Of a stretch of DNA of 64,000 nt, positions 1 to 11,599 are shown one piece after another. The notes beneath the pieces are model-generated. The model saw only the letters and a program-made list of their open reading frames with translations. It searched no databases and was not told the DNA's origin. Numbering within the stretch: the stretch's first letter is position 1; each line of letters opens with the position of its first letter. A program made the translations under genes and the position numbers. The DNA comes from Elymus sibiricus (lineage: Eukaryota > Streptophyta > Magnoliopsida > Poales > Poaceae), in assembly GCA_039707655.1 (NCBI GenBank), contig CM077674.1:243381904-243445903 (forward strand), read 5' to 3'.

Positions 1-1224
1 CTCTTCCACTATAGGACTAGAAATCCAGTACAACCATGTCCCTTTCTTAGGGGAAAAGCCCTCTTTGAAGGAGAATCCACTTCTGAGCGCCCAAGGCGGG
101 CATCCGACGGCACCAAAAAGAAGGAGAAAGGCATTCAGGCACCGCAAATCCAAGAAACTCCGAATACAAGCCGGCACGAAAAGCGAAATGACCAAAGGGA
201 TTGGGGCTGTTTCGGCACCAAAAAAGTGTCACTATGCTAAACACATCGAATATCCGTCTCTTTATGTGGGAGCGAACCATCTTTGCTTACGGGTCTACTG
301 ATCCTATAGCTCCGATATAGATTTAAGTAACTTGGCAGAAAAAATGCGGAAAAACGGTTTTGGATGGAAGAGGTAGATGAGAACGACTTTCCACTTAGAG
401 TCAGAAGTCCACGCTAGATGACCGATCTTTATGACCTTGAGGAAAATTACCTATCTTGAATTAATACACCAAAATCGGTTATTTCAATCGATCCACGAAA
501 GGAATTGATCACCACGATAATGTGACGCAAGGCAAAATCTGTAATCAACATCGGTTATGTGAAATAGGTCATTTGAGAAAAAAAAAGAGAGAATCGGACA
601 ATCTATATGTTTAACACAAGCGGTTAAGTCGATAGCATTCTTAAGGAACAACTAAAGAAAACGCTCTCACGAATCCTATTTTCTGATTATGTATGCCGCG
701 ACGTTACGATTTGGAGCTTTGATCCGGCCATGTAGAGCACTCATAGAGGTCCGGCTTCACGTCAGTAATCTACCACACCCATGCTAGAATTCAGTAGAGT
801 CCCCACTCGCCAACCGCGATGTCTTGGTTGAGAGGCCCCACCTACCCATCTTCCCACAGTTTCACTGAGGTAGTACCATCCCCAATTCGCTACTTCATGT
901 GTTGATGTACTAAGAAATTGGTTGAGGCAATCGACTTCAATCAGAGGAAGCACTTGTGCACATCAACTTAGGATATCCCCTCCGTTCTACACCAGATTAT
1001 GCACTCACCTCTGGTATAATATAGGAAAGGAAGATGCCCTTTCAGTGCACGCTAAAGCTGCTTTGCCTAGAAGGCTTCGAAATACACTACTAGGTCCCTC
1101 ATTCTCAGTCGGCCTTCACAAAGCGGTTTGCACACCTTGGACCAGCTGGACAGATGTTCCGGCCTTTCTCCTATTAAATGCATCTGCCACCTTATTTTCC
1201 ATTTTACCCCTAATATTCCTCCTT
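1..1224. other. Unassigned sequence
   Basis: I recognise no gene here. Short open frames lack any family motif and look random. Base composition and style resemble the organelle-like segment downstream, but I cannot prove the same origin. From about 740 the sequence leads towards the reverse-transcriptase fragment on the minus strand. Confidence 0.4.
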
Positions 1225-1830
1225 TGAAAGTCCAAACTCACACTTGCTCATCTTAGCATGTAGCTGATTCCGCAGAAAAAGTGTTAGCTGCAAGTGCTGT
1301 TGATGCTCCTTCAGTGTTTTACTGTCAAGAAGTATATCATCAAACCAACACAAATCTTCTGGGCTTGAACACATCATTCATGAGTGCTTGAAACGTTGCA
1401 GGAGCATTTGTAAGCCCGCATCACATTGAATTCATAGTTACAGGGTTCTGAATGAAGTTTTGGGCTTGTCTTCCTCTCTCATCCTGATCTGATGATAGCC
1501 AGATCTTAAGTCAATCTTGCTGTAATATTTAGCACCACTCATCCAATAGGGCATCTATGTGCCGGAATTGGGTATTTCTTCTTTACTGTACTGGCATTCA
1601 GCTGCCTGGTTTCAATGCACATCCTCCATGTCCCATCCTTCTTCTTCACTAACAGCACAGGTGAAGCAAAGGGGCTAGTAGAGGATTGTATTAGTGAATT
1701 CTTCAGCAATTCCTCAATTCTCAATCTCAGCCTTTTGCAGATGTGAGTATCCGTATGGCTTCAGATGTTTGGGCTCAGTACCTTCGGGGGTATATAGTGA
1801 TCATGGATTCTTTTTTTTGTAAGGACTTAG
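1225..1830 (-). pseudogene. Ty3/gypsy reverse-transcriptase fragment
   Basis: Minus-strand translation gives the finger and palm of a Ty3/gypsy reverse transcriptase. It shows the substrate-loop motif [20 protein letters not shown] near 1610-1680 and, further along in other frames, a degenerate catalytic box with FDD (about 1340) followed by the KMSKCEFG block at about 1240. The reading frame is broken by several shifts and stops, so it is a relic. No LTR, gag or integrase belonging to it was found nearby. A second fragment of the same domain lies at 4129-4704; the two overlap in content but differ in sequence, so they are separate copies rather than one split gene. The style fits the Tekay/Del group; clade is tentative. 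Confidence 0.75.
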
Positions 1831-3529
1831 GTTCTTGAAACACCTACTCTTAAGAGTTCAGTAGGGTTGAAATTGGATCAGAGATCAGAGATGTTAGGTT
1901 TACTGAGTTGACCATGCACCATTGAGCCATCATGCAGAACTAAGCTTGTTCTGATTTAGTAGCAATCAGCTCTTCTCCTTCCACCTGGTATAGCTTTCCT
2001 CCTCCCCTCTTTATTCCTTCCAACACCACTTAAACACTGCGGAAAGGGTTTTGACCAGCTAGTCAGATTGCCCCATTACGGGTGTGTTACGCCAGAAAGT
2101 TCCTCAATCCTGTGCCTGTTCCCAAGCAAGTCAGTCCCATTTCGATGACGAACGACACGATGTGTGCCTCCATAGAGCTTCCCATTTGACATTTCTCCAT
2201 CGCGAGAGATTCTCTCCAGCCACAGGTTCCCCAGTGGTACGTCCGGGGTCGGTTCAATCAGTGCGCTATCAGTCCAGTACCATTAGCTCTCCAAGGGTAG
2301 CAATCCATTCTTTCCGGGCAAGCCAGTTCAGTTCCTTTCTGGTAGCAAGAGATCCCATATCAGATTAAGTAAAGGGATTACCTAGCTAGCGCATATCGAA
2401 GAGTTGGAGACTTCCTGCCACTATAGAAAAAGCCGTTGATGGATCAATTTCTGTAGGTGGGTCTCAACTCGGATAGAGACATTCGGATTTGCCGATGAAG
2501 AGTACTGCCTTGGAGGGGTAGGGGTTGTAGGGGAAGAACCAACCTTTTGTAGGTAGCAAAACATCTCACTCAGTAACTAAATTAGAGTTCGATCTTTTAC
2601 GTTTGTGTTGTCTTTTTGCATTTTTGTTTCGATCCGACATCAGATCTGAGTTATTGTTCACTGACTATATCTTAGACCATTGCGATCTCTTTCTTTCACT
2701 TGGTTTTTCTTCCTTCCCTTCGGCACTCCTTAACTCGGAGATACTCCTTCGGTACTACTTGGCTACTAGTTGAACAGATGGGTTTAGTCCCTTCCTTCGG
2801 GCAACATTTTCTCCGGGTACCACCGGCTTACCACCGGGTTGAAAGAAATCCCTTACTATTAGGACATAGTGTTCGGTACGACTTAAGGCTGCTGGATTGA
2901 CTTTCTTTAATGTTGCATCTGCTTTCAACTATTTCATAGCTTCCCGTCCCGAGCAAACGTCGAGAGCAGGGTGTTGAGCCAAAAAGTAAAATCCATAGAG
3001 TTGGGGACTAAAGAGACTCTTTTTTTACAGCCAACCATGAAGAGAAGAGAGTCTCATAGTAGATTCGGTAATGTTGAGTCGATCTAGTATGGAAAATTCC
3101 TCGTTGTGCGCTCGCCTTTTGCCTGCTTCTGCTTCATCTGCAGATCGGATTCCTTCCCTAGAGTTCTTACTTATAGGCTTTATAGCCAAGCAGTCCAATA
3201 GAATAGCTGCTTCTTCTAAAGCGGATTAGAGTGCGACGACCAAAGCTACGGAGCGGCCTCTACCGCTTTCCCTACTGTTCTGGTTGAACTAGGGCTTTGG
3301 CTGAGCGACCACCTTCTTCCAGTATTCTTAGCTTACTGTCTGCTTCCTGCCTGATCGGTGCTGACTGACTGTTCTTGGTTGTCTTGGGCCTGCTCTAGTT
3401 TTGGTGCTGCTAACTAAGGGTCGAATTTCGTGACTTGATGAAGAGGAAGCCGAGTATCTTTGGTCTTGAAGAGTCAGGCCAATCCAACAGCTTGCTCCTG
3501 CCCAACTCAGTCTCAGTCGTACCATAATG

Positions 3530-3696
3530 CGCCTGGACTCAACACTTTTCTTGCTCCAAGACCACCCTCTAGCCCTCATGTAAAATAGATGACAAAATTG
3601 TAAACAATCATAGAATGATTTAAGCTGAGGAACATAGAGGTCTCTCCCACAATTTTTGTCATATACCTCTGGAATAGTGTTGAAATCACACGCCAC
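3530..3696 (-). pseudogene. LINE endonuclease fragment
   Basis: The first 55 or so residues of a minus-strand frame resemble the end of an APE-type endonuclease domain of plant L1-like retrotransposons: a CDFNTI block (the GDFN motif with G replaced), then a spacing typical of the family and WSW..KSVESRRIMVRL, which matches the usual W-S-N...R-I-x-x-R-L-D region. Beyond about 3530 the frame no longer looks like LINE protein. It is a short dead fragment, without reverse transcriptase or poly(A) tail. Moderate confidence because only one motif region is present. Confidence 0.5.
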
Positions 3697-3853
3697 TAAG
3701 CAGTTTTTTAAACCAAGTGGTTTATCTTAGTATGCTAGCCGCTGCTTCATTTCGTATAGCGATAACGCTTTCTCTTTCTTAGCGCTCCACCCCGCGGAGA
3801 ACTCTGGTTGCGCTTTGGTTGGCTTTCTCTTTTTTTCGATTTTCTCTGACTTG

Positions 3854-3863
<10 letters not shown>

Positions 3864-3889
<26 letters not shown>

Positions 3890-3890
3890 T

Positions 3891-3936
<46 letters not shown>
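3864..3936 (+). tRNA. trnM-CAU: tRNA-Met (CAU), plastid type
   Basis: A 73-nt cloverleaf. The acceptor stem ACCTACT (3864-3870) pairs perfectly with AGTAGGT (3929-3935), with discriminator A at 3936 and no encoded CCA. The anticodon stem 3890-3894 pairs with 3902-3906 (one G-T wobble) and encloses the seven-base loop TTCATAC with anticodon CAT at 3897-3899. The T loop reads GGTTCAAATCC. The sequence is that of chloroplast elongator trnM, which also resides in grass mitochondrial genomes as a plastid-derived gene. In this setting, among dead retroelement fragments, it is most likely a passenger in organelle DNA moved to the nucleus and not expressed by nuclear RNA polymerase III, since its B-box is imperfect. 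Confidence 0.9.
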
Positions 3937-3942
<6 letters not shown>

Positions 3943-4128
3943 GCCGAAACCCCCGCTTTTGCCAGCATGACAGCAAGCACAGACTGGCATCAAGGAGTAG
4001 AATGACCAAAGCATCGGTTGCTTCCACTTGTTTGTTGCCTTCTTCGATCGACAGACAAGGTACCCCCCTCTTTTTCTCTTACGAACCTACGTTGAGCTTG
4101 GGACAACCCGCGACTGGCATAGGATATT

Positions 4129-4704
4129 TCAAAAGCGCCAGGATCCATCCTTCTTACGAACCAAGAGCACTGGAGAAGCGAAGGGGCTCGTGCTGCGATG
4201 AATAATGCCATTGTTCATCATCTCACAGATTTGCTTCTCGATCTCGGTTTTCTGGTGGGGTGCATATCTATATGGCCGGACATTGACTGGCACTGCACCT
4301 GGCACCAACGGAATTTGGTGGTCACAGGCACGTCGAGGGGGTAATTCCTTTGGCTCCCGGAACAAAGCATCAAACTCCTGTAGCAGTTCTTGAACAGCTG
4401 GAGGTGTCTGCTCTGCAGGATCAGCATCCAGAGTAATTGCTTGCAGATCATGCTCCTGGTGAATCTGACGCACTTGCACACACTGGCTAACAGCACCCCG
4501 TTTCAGCAATCCTTGCAGCTTACGGACAGAGATTGGACGGCAGGAAGGATTATCTTGAATGCCATTGAGAGTGATGCGGCGCCCTTTGTGCGTGAATTTC
4601 ATACGACGATGACGCCAATGTACCCACATCGGGCTATGGTCTTCGAACCGCTCTTGCCCTCCCCTTTCACTTCCATAGTGGTCTTGTTTGGTCGGCCCAC
4701 ACAT
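4129..4704 (-). pseudogene. Ty3/gypsy pol fragment (protease-RT linker and RT start)
   Basis: A minus-strand open frame encodes the linker after the aspartic protease and the start of reverse transcriptase. It includes the LLQEFDALF region, the block around VPVNVRPYRYAP, a KTEIEKQI helix and the RT motif [19 protein letters not shown]. The homology stops abruptly at about 4130, exactly where the organelle-like segment begins, so this is a truncation or rearrangement junction. The protein pattern is that of Tekay/Del-like gypsy elements of grasses. It is non-functional. Confidence 0.8.
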
Positions 4705-5480
4705 TTCACTCTCAAGCTCTTTGAGAAGAGAGAATCCGATTCAAGATGTTTCGAATTCAGCCTTTCCTTCATGTTCGTGCTTTAAGTCAGTTCGTACTTT
4801 TCACAGTATATAAGAGAATGACTACACATAGTATTTTTTAGGGTAAGTACACATGGTTTAGAACCAATCCAGTTGGATATAACACAAGTATGCAAGCCAA
4901 ATGTGCACACATCAATACTATTCTCGTGACCCTTCTTTCTCTTGATGCTTGATAATGTTTCTCCTCTTTGATATTGACCACACCACATCTGCCACCACAA
5001 CTCTCATCACCATATGCAACCACTTGTGCTCCCCTCGAGGCCCATCTTTGTTCCCTTATTGTTATGTCTCCCGCCTCGTTAGACACAATGGAATCCTAAA
5101 TTCCTAATCGCTGGTACAAATTTGGTCATGAAAAAAAGATGTAGAAAGAGAGAAGATACATAATTGCAGCATATTCGACAGCCTTTGGACTTCTGCAGAA
5201 TATTCCTTTTGCAACTCATTACATGCAAAAAAATGGTACTCATATTTGCAACTCATTACATGCAAAAACATAGGAAATAACAAAAGCTCATCAGTTGATC
5301 ACTAAAATGGAAGTACTGAAAGATTCTTTACAAATAGCATCAAAGAAATCCATCCATCGTACTTCAAGTAATCAAAGTCACCTTATTCCACATATGCAGT
5401 CAACAAAAGTCAAAACTAGTCAACCCGAGTCTAAAAGGTCCATAATAGTCCAAGCAAGCTCCCATGGGTCCAAGCAAGCC
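4705..5480. other. Unassigned sequence
   Basis: No coding motif, LTR terminus or tandem repeat is recognised. The stretch is moderately AT-rich with short homopolymers, as expected for decayed transposon or intergenic DNA. Confidence 0.4.
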
Positions 5481-6030
5481 ACCCCGGTTAACAATAGTCC
5501 AAGCTAGGTTTCATGGTCAACAAGTCAAAGAAAGAAGGCCGCGTAAAAAATAAGTCAAAAGGAGAAGGCAAGAGAGCAAACAAGCTCAAGCCCAAGCAAG
5601 GAGCCCCCCCCCCCCATGATGTAGGGATTCTCCCCTCAATGGGCTACAACCCACCTCCTAGCCCAACAAAGAGCACACACATGGGCCAAATGACAGAAAA
5701 TTACCCACCTGCTTACTTCAAGGGTAGCCTTAGTCATTTGTCAATGACCCCTAGGCTATATAAGGCCCCCCATGGGCATGTAAACCACTCATTCCCACTT
5801 GAATAAACTCAAGAGAACGGTCACTCTCCCCTTCCACGCCCATCAGAAGGGCAAACAAAGGCCCAGAGCTCAGAGTCCGGAGGACCTAGTAAGGCCCGGA
5901 CTAGATGGAAGTTGTGGGACTCCCGAAGCGGCGACACTCCCAGTGTCCCATGCCCCTGTCTCGATTTTCGATGACCCTCCCATAGGATGTATGTCGTGCT
6001 CCCACTAGGCAACTGAACCTATTCAAAAAA
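5481..6030 (+). other. LTR-like stretch with TATA box
   Basis: A plausible promoter box CTATATAAGG at about 5756 lies in a segment rich in short polypurine/polypyrimidine runs, followed by a G+C-rich part and a CACTAGGCA end near 6010. This layout resembles the U3-R-U5 order of a small LTR, but I found neither a matching second copy nor a target-site duplication. A poly(C) run lies at about 5608-5617. Confidence 0.3.
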
Positions 6031-6059
6031 ATAGACACTTTGTCGAGTGTATGGTGACC

Positions 6060-6475
6060 TTCGATATAAGGCTGGCGTACACGCCCTCGCTAATCTCTGA
6101 CCATGCTACTAAGGATACCCATAGTCGAAAGTTTATTCTTGCACAACAACACTATTTTTCTCCGTGGTTTAATGGTTTTTGTTTCGTTTTCCTTTTTTTC
6201 CTTTTCAATTTTTTTTATTTTCTGTTTCTAATATTCGTGATTTTTTTTAAAAATCATAATTTTTTTAAAAAATCATGAATTTTAAAAAATTTACCAACTT
6301 TTTAAAATTTGTAAACATTTTCAAATCCGTGAACTTTTTAGATCATCCAACATTTTCTTAAACATGCGAACATTGTTTTTAAAATTCGTGAACTTTGTTT
6401 TTCATCCGTGAATATTTTTAAATCCATGAATGTTTTTTTCTATTCGTGAGTTATTCAAATCCATAAGAAAACTGA
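6060..6475. repeat. AT-rich degenerate motif array
   Basis: A loose array built from variants of 'tttttaaaatTCGTGAAC' and 'AAATCCATGAAT', about 18-30 bases apart, is visible from about 6220 to 6460. Such arrays are common in Triticeae intergenic DNA near transposon ends. No coding capacity. Confidence 0.55.
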
Positions 6476-6639
6476 GATGGTGTTCTCGATGTTGGTGGAG
6501 TTTTTTTTTGACATGGGAGAGAGAAGAAAAAAACACAAGCTAAGGACCGAGGTAGCGAAATCACTAGTTAAGGGGTACCCCTCGCAAAGGTCAGATGGGG
6601 GTACTCCCCATGCGACAAGTGTCGCATCGTCGGGTCTCG

Positions 6640-8122
6640 GTAGATGCGACTCCCGTAGGAGTTGTTGTATTTCTCCGAAGATGAAGGGTGATGTAGCACA
6701 CCAGCAGAAAGTATTTTCCTCAGTTAAGAACCAAGGTTTAATCGAACCAGTAGGAGTCTACAAGCTAGCAAGATAAGCAACACTTGCACACAAACAAAAT
6801 AAATGCTTGCACCCAACTTGGCAAGGGGGTTGTCAATCCCCTCATCTTGCTAGTTGCAAGGTTAAAAGCAAATAGTGATAGATAGTGATATGGCAAAACG
6901 GCAAAATAGCAAAAGTAAATAAAAGAGCAATTGAGCAACACAAGTATTGATAGAGAATGGACCCATGGGCCATAGGTTCACTAGTGGGATCTCTCTCGAA
7001 AGTAGGTAATGACATGGTAAACAAATTATTGTTGGGCAATTGACAGAAAAGCAGCATTCATAACTATGATCATTCATGCCATAATCTTGTATAGGCATCA
7101 CGTCCGTGACAAGTAGACCATCATCCAACTGCATCTACTACTATTACTCCACCCCGAAACCACTATCCAGCATGCATCTCATGGTATTAAGTTTAATGAA
7201 AAACAAAGTAACGCAATAAGCAAGATGACATGGTGTAGACAGAAAGAAACCTAGCAATAAGATCAATCCCTGTCATTTTATCCTTAGTATCAACAACACA
7301 TCATGTGCCATCTCCCCATTCTGTCACTGGGATATAGATCACCGTGAGGTTTAACCCACTACTATGCACCACTCCTCTGAAGAATTACCCATCTATCTTG
7401 GCCAGAGTAGACAAATAACTCAGAAAGCATACATAGCTACTCAATCAAACAACAAAGAAACTTCCAAAGATTTAATGATATTCAATTAACAATCTGATAA
7501 GAAATCCAAAAATCATCGGATCCCAACAAACACACCACAAGAATTACATCGGATTGATCTCAGAGGAGATCATTGTATTGAAGATCAAAGAGAAAGAGAG
7601 AAGAAGCCATCTAGCTACTACTATGGACCCGTAGGTCCTAAAGGAAAGGATCTACTCACACATCATCATGGAGGCAGCAAGGCTGATGAAGAGGCCTCCC
7701 GTGCTGGCTTCCTCCTCCGGCAGAGCACCAGAGCAGGGCTCCAGATGCGATCGCTTCAGAATAGAGGCTTGCGGCGGCGATAAAATTCTTTCGGGTTCGC
7801 TTATGAGGGTTTTGGGAATCATAGGATTTATAGGCGGAAGAATTAGGTCAGATGGAGGCTCAAGGCCCCACATGAGTAGGTGGCGCGGCCACCCCTAGGC
7901 CGCGCCATGTGTCCATTTGGTAGCCCTGTGGGTCCCCTCAATCTCTCCTAAAGCTTCTAGGGTCCTTCATTGTCCAGAAAAAATCGTCAAAAAATGGCAT
8001 CGTATTTGGACCTTCCTAGATATGGATTTTCTGCAATAATACAAAATGATATAACAAGTATATAAAAGTGATAATATAATAGCATTTAACAATAAAAATA
8101 TAGATACGTTGGAGATGTATCA
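6640..8122 (-). repeat. 3' LTR of Sabrina-like element A
   Basis: Read on the minus strand it starts TGATACATCTCCAACGTATC at 8122 and runs leftward through the same landmarks as two other copies in this window (8196-9759 and 23844-26067): a GACAATGAAGGACCCTAGAA block, a CCTATAAAT box near 7830, and a TGATGTGTGAG block near 7660. The polypurine-type AAGCTTGGGGATGC lies immediately upstream on the minus strand (8123-8136), making this a 3' LTR whose internal region lies to the right. The far end near 6640 is uncertain because no clean CA end or duplication could be fixed. Compared with the other copies it lacks a segment of several dozen bases near 8030. Confidence 0.75.
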
Positions 8123-8190
8123 GCATCCCCAAGCTTAATTCCTGCTCGTCCTCGAGTATGTAAATGATAAACAAAGGATTTTTTATGTTG

Positions 8191-8195
8191 AATGC
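8191..8195. repeat. Target-site duplication AATGC, left
   Basis: AATGC immediately precedes the TGATAC start of the solo LTR; the matching copy is at 9760-9764. Confidence 0.85.
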
Positions 8196-9759
8196 TGATA
8201 CTTCTCCAACGTATCTATAATTTTTTATTGTTTTATGCTATTATATTATCAATCTTGGATGCTTTATATGCAATTGTATGCTATTTTATATCATATTTGG
8301 GACTAATCTATTAACTCAGTGCCCAGTGCCAGTTGTTGTTTTTCTGCTTGTTTTTGGCTTTTTCAGAAAAGCAATATCAAACGAAGTCCAAACGGAAAAA
8401 AATCTTTAGATTATTTTTTTCTGGACCAGAAGGGACCCTAGAAGCTTCGGGAGGAGACCAGAAGGCATACGAGGGAGTCACAAGCTCACAGGGCGCGCCC
8501 TAGGGGGGTAGGCGTGCCTCCTGAGCTTGTGGGCCCCTCGTAACTCCGTTTGACCTAATTCCACTTCTATAAGTTCCCAAATATTCCCAAACCAACAGAG
8601 AGCCATCCGAAATTACTTTTCTGCCGTCGCAAGCTTCTGTTCTTCCACGATCCCATCTGGAGGCCTTTTCCGGCGATCTGCCGGAGGGGGAATCGATCAC
8701 GGAGGGCTTCTACATCAACCTTGCTGCCCTCTCGATGATGTGTGAGTAGTTTACCACAGACCTACGGGTCCATACCTAGTAGCTAGATGGCTTCTTCTCT
8801 CTCTTTGATCTTCAATACAATGTTCTCCTCGATCTTCTTGGAGTTCTATTCGATGTAATCTTCTTTTGCGGTGTGTTTGTTGGGATCCGATGAATTGTGG
8901 GTTTATGATCAGATTATTTATTGAAAGTAATTGAGTCTTCTCTGAACTCTTTTATGCATGATTGTTATAGCTTTGTATTTTTCTCTGATCTATCCATTTG
9001 GTTTGGCCAACTAGATTGATTTATCTTTAGTGGAAGATGTGCTTTGTAATGGGTTCAATCTTGCGGTGCTCTATATCCCAGTGACAGAAGGGGACAAGAC
9101 ACGTATTTTTATTGTTGAAATTAAGGATAAAACGATGGGGTTTATTCATATTGATTGGGTTTACTTTGTCTACATCATGTCATCTTGCTTATGTCGTTAC
9201 TCTGTTTTCATGAACTTAATATCATAGATGCATGCTGGATAGCGGTCGATTGGTGGAGTAATAGTAGTAGATGCAGGCAGGAGTCGGTCTACTTGTCTCG
9301 GACGTGATGCCTATATACATGATCATTGCCATGAATCCGTCATAACTATGCGCTTTTCTATCAATTGCCTAACAGTAATTTGTCTACCCACCGTATGCTA
9401 TGTGTTCGAGAGAGAAGCCTCTAGTGAAAACTATGGCCCCTGGGTCTACTTTAAATTTAAAAATAAAACCTAAAAACCTTTGCTGTAATTTATTTACATT
9501 TATTTTCTTTTGCAATTTATCCATCTATCTATACAAGATTTAATCCTTGCAATTAACGAGTTCAAGGGGATTGACAACCCTCTTGCCCGCGTTGGGTGCA
9601 AGTATTTGCTTTTGTGTGTGCAGGTGCTGCTCACGAGGCTTTGCGTGATTCTCCTATTGGTTCGATAACCTTGGTTCTCACTGAGGGAAATACTTATCTC
9701 TACTGTACTGCATCTCCTCTCCTCTTCGAGGAAAATCCCAACGCAGCTCACAAGTAGCA
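8196..9759 (+). mobile_element. Solo LTR, Sabrina-like family
   Basis: A 1564-bp LTR starting TGATACTTCTCC and ending AAGTAGCA, flanked on both sides by AATGC. It interrupts the internal region of element A exactly: removing it together with one AATGC restores continuity with the homologous part of element B. It has TG...CA ends, a CTATAAGTTCCC box near 8565, and no internal domain, so it is the product of recombination between the two LTRs of a full element. It is more diverged from A and B than they appear to be from each other. Confidence 0.9.
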
Positions 9760-9764
9760 AATGC
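9760..9764. repeat. Target-site duplication AATGC, right
   Basis: Second copy of the 5-bp duplication of the solo LTR, directly after its CA end. Confidence 0.85.
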
Positions 9765-10125
9765 TACCTAACATGTTCTTGATGAAATGATGTAATCATG
9801 GTATGAATTTGGAATACGAGTGATTCAAGGCAATATTCTATCAATTTGACATTAAAATAACAATACATGAACATGCAAATAAACAATTATTGCCTTTCAA
9901 AATAAACATGTTAAAGAACATGATCTATACACACTTAATCACGATAAGCATGGCACGCTTAATCATTCTATCATAAAGATATCAAGTCATGAACAACCCT
10001 GACTCCAAACCAAGCAATTAAATCATACTTTTCTCGCTTCAGCTTTCAACTCTCACGCATAGATAATGATGATTGGAGTTTAATTGGGAAGACAAAAGGT
10101 ATAAGAAAGTCTCACATCAACGCGT

Positions 10126-11594
10126 TTTGTTTTCTTTGTTTGCTTGTTTTAAAGTTTCCATGGCATATATTGGGGGATATAAATTGTGGAAATGATATAA
10201 TACAGTAGACATTAATTTGGAATGGTTATGAATCTTATCTTGGCAGTACACAAGTGAATGATTTATTTATGTTATACTAACCTATCCCACGAGTTTCTGC
10301 TAAGTTTTGTGTGAATGAAGTTTTCAAGTTTTGGGTGAGATTGAGATATGTGAAGAATAAGGAGAGGCAAGAGCCTAAGCTTGGGGATGCCCAAGGCACC
10401 CCAAGGTAATATCTAAGGAAGTCTCAAGCGTCTAAGCTTGGGGATGCTCCGGATGGCATCCCCTCTTTCGTCTTCGAAACTGTCGGTATATCTTACTTGG
10501 AGCTATATTTTAATTCTTCACACGATATGTGTTTGCTTGGAGCATCATTTTCCTTTGTTTAGTTTTGTTTACTGGCCTTTACATTCATTGTTTCCTGATC
10601 ACACCTATTATGAGAGACACACATTCATCTTATATTTATAGAATGCTCATTTGTTGTTCACTTATATCTATTTGAGTTGAGGCAGTTGCTCTTGTACTTC
10701 ACTTATATTTGATTGAGCATGGTGATATGTTTTGAAGAAATTATTAGCACTCTCTTGCTTCACTTAAATCTTTTTAGAGAGTTGAATAAGAAGTGGTAAT
10801 TTGCATGAATTATATGGTTGGTGCAAAAAGTAATGGGTATATAATACTGGCATAATAAAAACTTGCATGAACTTGTAGATCATTGAATATGATAAGTTTG
10901 ATTCCTTGCAATAGTTTTGTGATACTGAGGTAGTAATATGCGATTGTGTTGGTAAATAATTAAAGCTAGGCATGAATATTGGCGTTAAGGTTTGTGAGTC
11001 CTTATGCATGAAAGTGGCAGCCGCTGGCATTAGCGAGGAAGTCGGAGTATGAGTTATCTTAGATTGACAATCCGTGTGCGTTCGGATCGGGGGCGCGCGA
11101 TGGTTAATTCCTACCAACCCCCCCTAGGGGCACGCGAGTTACGCTTTTCTTCGAGGGCCACTAATTTTTTGCAATAAGTATTTCAGTTCTTTATGATTAA
11201 TGCGAATTTTTGGTCTATAAGCACTTTCACCTATCCATATTTTGCTAGCCTCTTCGATACCGTGCATTGCCCACTCTCACCTCGAGACATGGTGCAAACT
11301 TTGCTGGTGTATCCAACTCCATGAGATGATACGCTCTCTCACACATAAGCCTCATTATAACCTTCCTCAAAACAGCCACCATACCTACCTATTATGACAT
11401 TTCCATAACCATTCCGAGATATATTGCCATGAAACTTACATTTTTACTATTCATCATATGACTTGAGCATTCATTGCCATTTTGTTTTGCATGATCATAT
11501 AGATATGACGTGATATTTGTGGAAAAGCCACTATTCATCATTGTGTAATACATGTTACGCTAGATCATTGCACATCCTGGTACACTGCTAGAGG
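10126..11594 (+). mobile_element. Element B internal non-coding region, part 1
   Basis: Plus-strand sequence typical of the long untranslated internal region before the 3' LTR in Sabrina-like elements. TAAGCTTGGGGATG occurs twice (about 10377 and 10433), followed by a run of CTTCACTTATAT repeats and blocks such as CAGCCACCATACCTACCTAT and CCGAGATATATTGCCATG. No gag or pol is present. The region is interrupted at 11599 by a Tat-lineage element and resumes at 22901. Confidence 0.7.
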
Positions 11595-11599
11595 CATTC
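11595..11599. repeat. Target-site duplication CATTC, left
   Basis: CATTC precedes the TGTCGG start of the Tat-lineage element; the second copy is at 22896-22900. Confidence 0.9.

Larger units (their letters stand above)
2060..4128. other. Organelle-like segment, probable nuclear mitochondrial DNA
   Basis: This stretch has no retroelement grammar except a small LINE scrap, and it contains a perfect plastid-type tRNA-Met gene at 3864-3936. Grass mitochondrial genomes carry plastid-derived trnM(CAU), so a mitochondrial piece transferred to the nucleus is the simplest reading. A plastid source is possible. No mitochondrial protein gene is visible. The right edge at 4128 is abrupt and falls inside a gypsy coding frame. 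Confidence 0.45.
8123..10125 (-). mobile_element. Element A internal 3' region, split by a solo LTR
   Basis: Bases 8123-8195 and 9760-10125 together are the reverse complement of the non-coding internal stretch just upstream of the 3' LTR of element B (23370-23843); shared blocks include the polypurine tract, CATTCAACATAAAAAA, and GATGTGAGACTTTCTTATAC. The two parts are separated by the plus-strand solo LTR. Element A stops at about 10125 and element B begins in the opposite orientation. No coding sequence. Confidence 0.75.

Noticed and set aside
7652..8700. Short frames inside the Sabrina-like LTRs
   Set aside because: LTR sequence; the same region in the three LTR copies does not keep the frames open.
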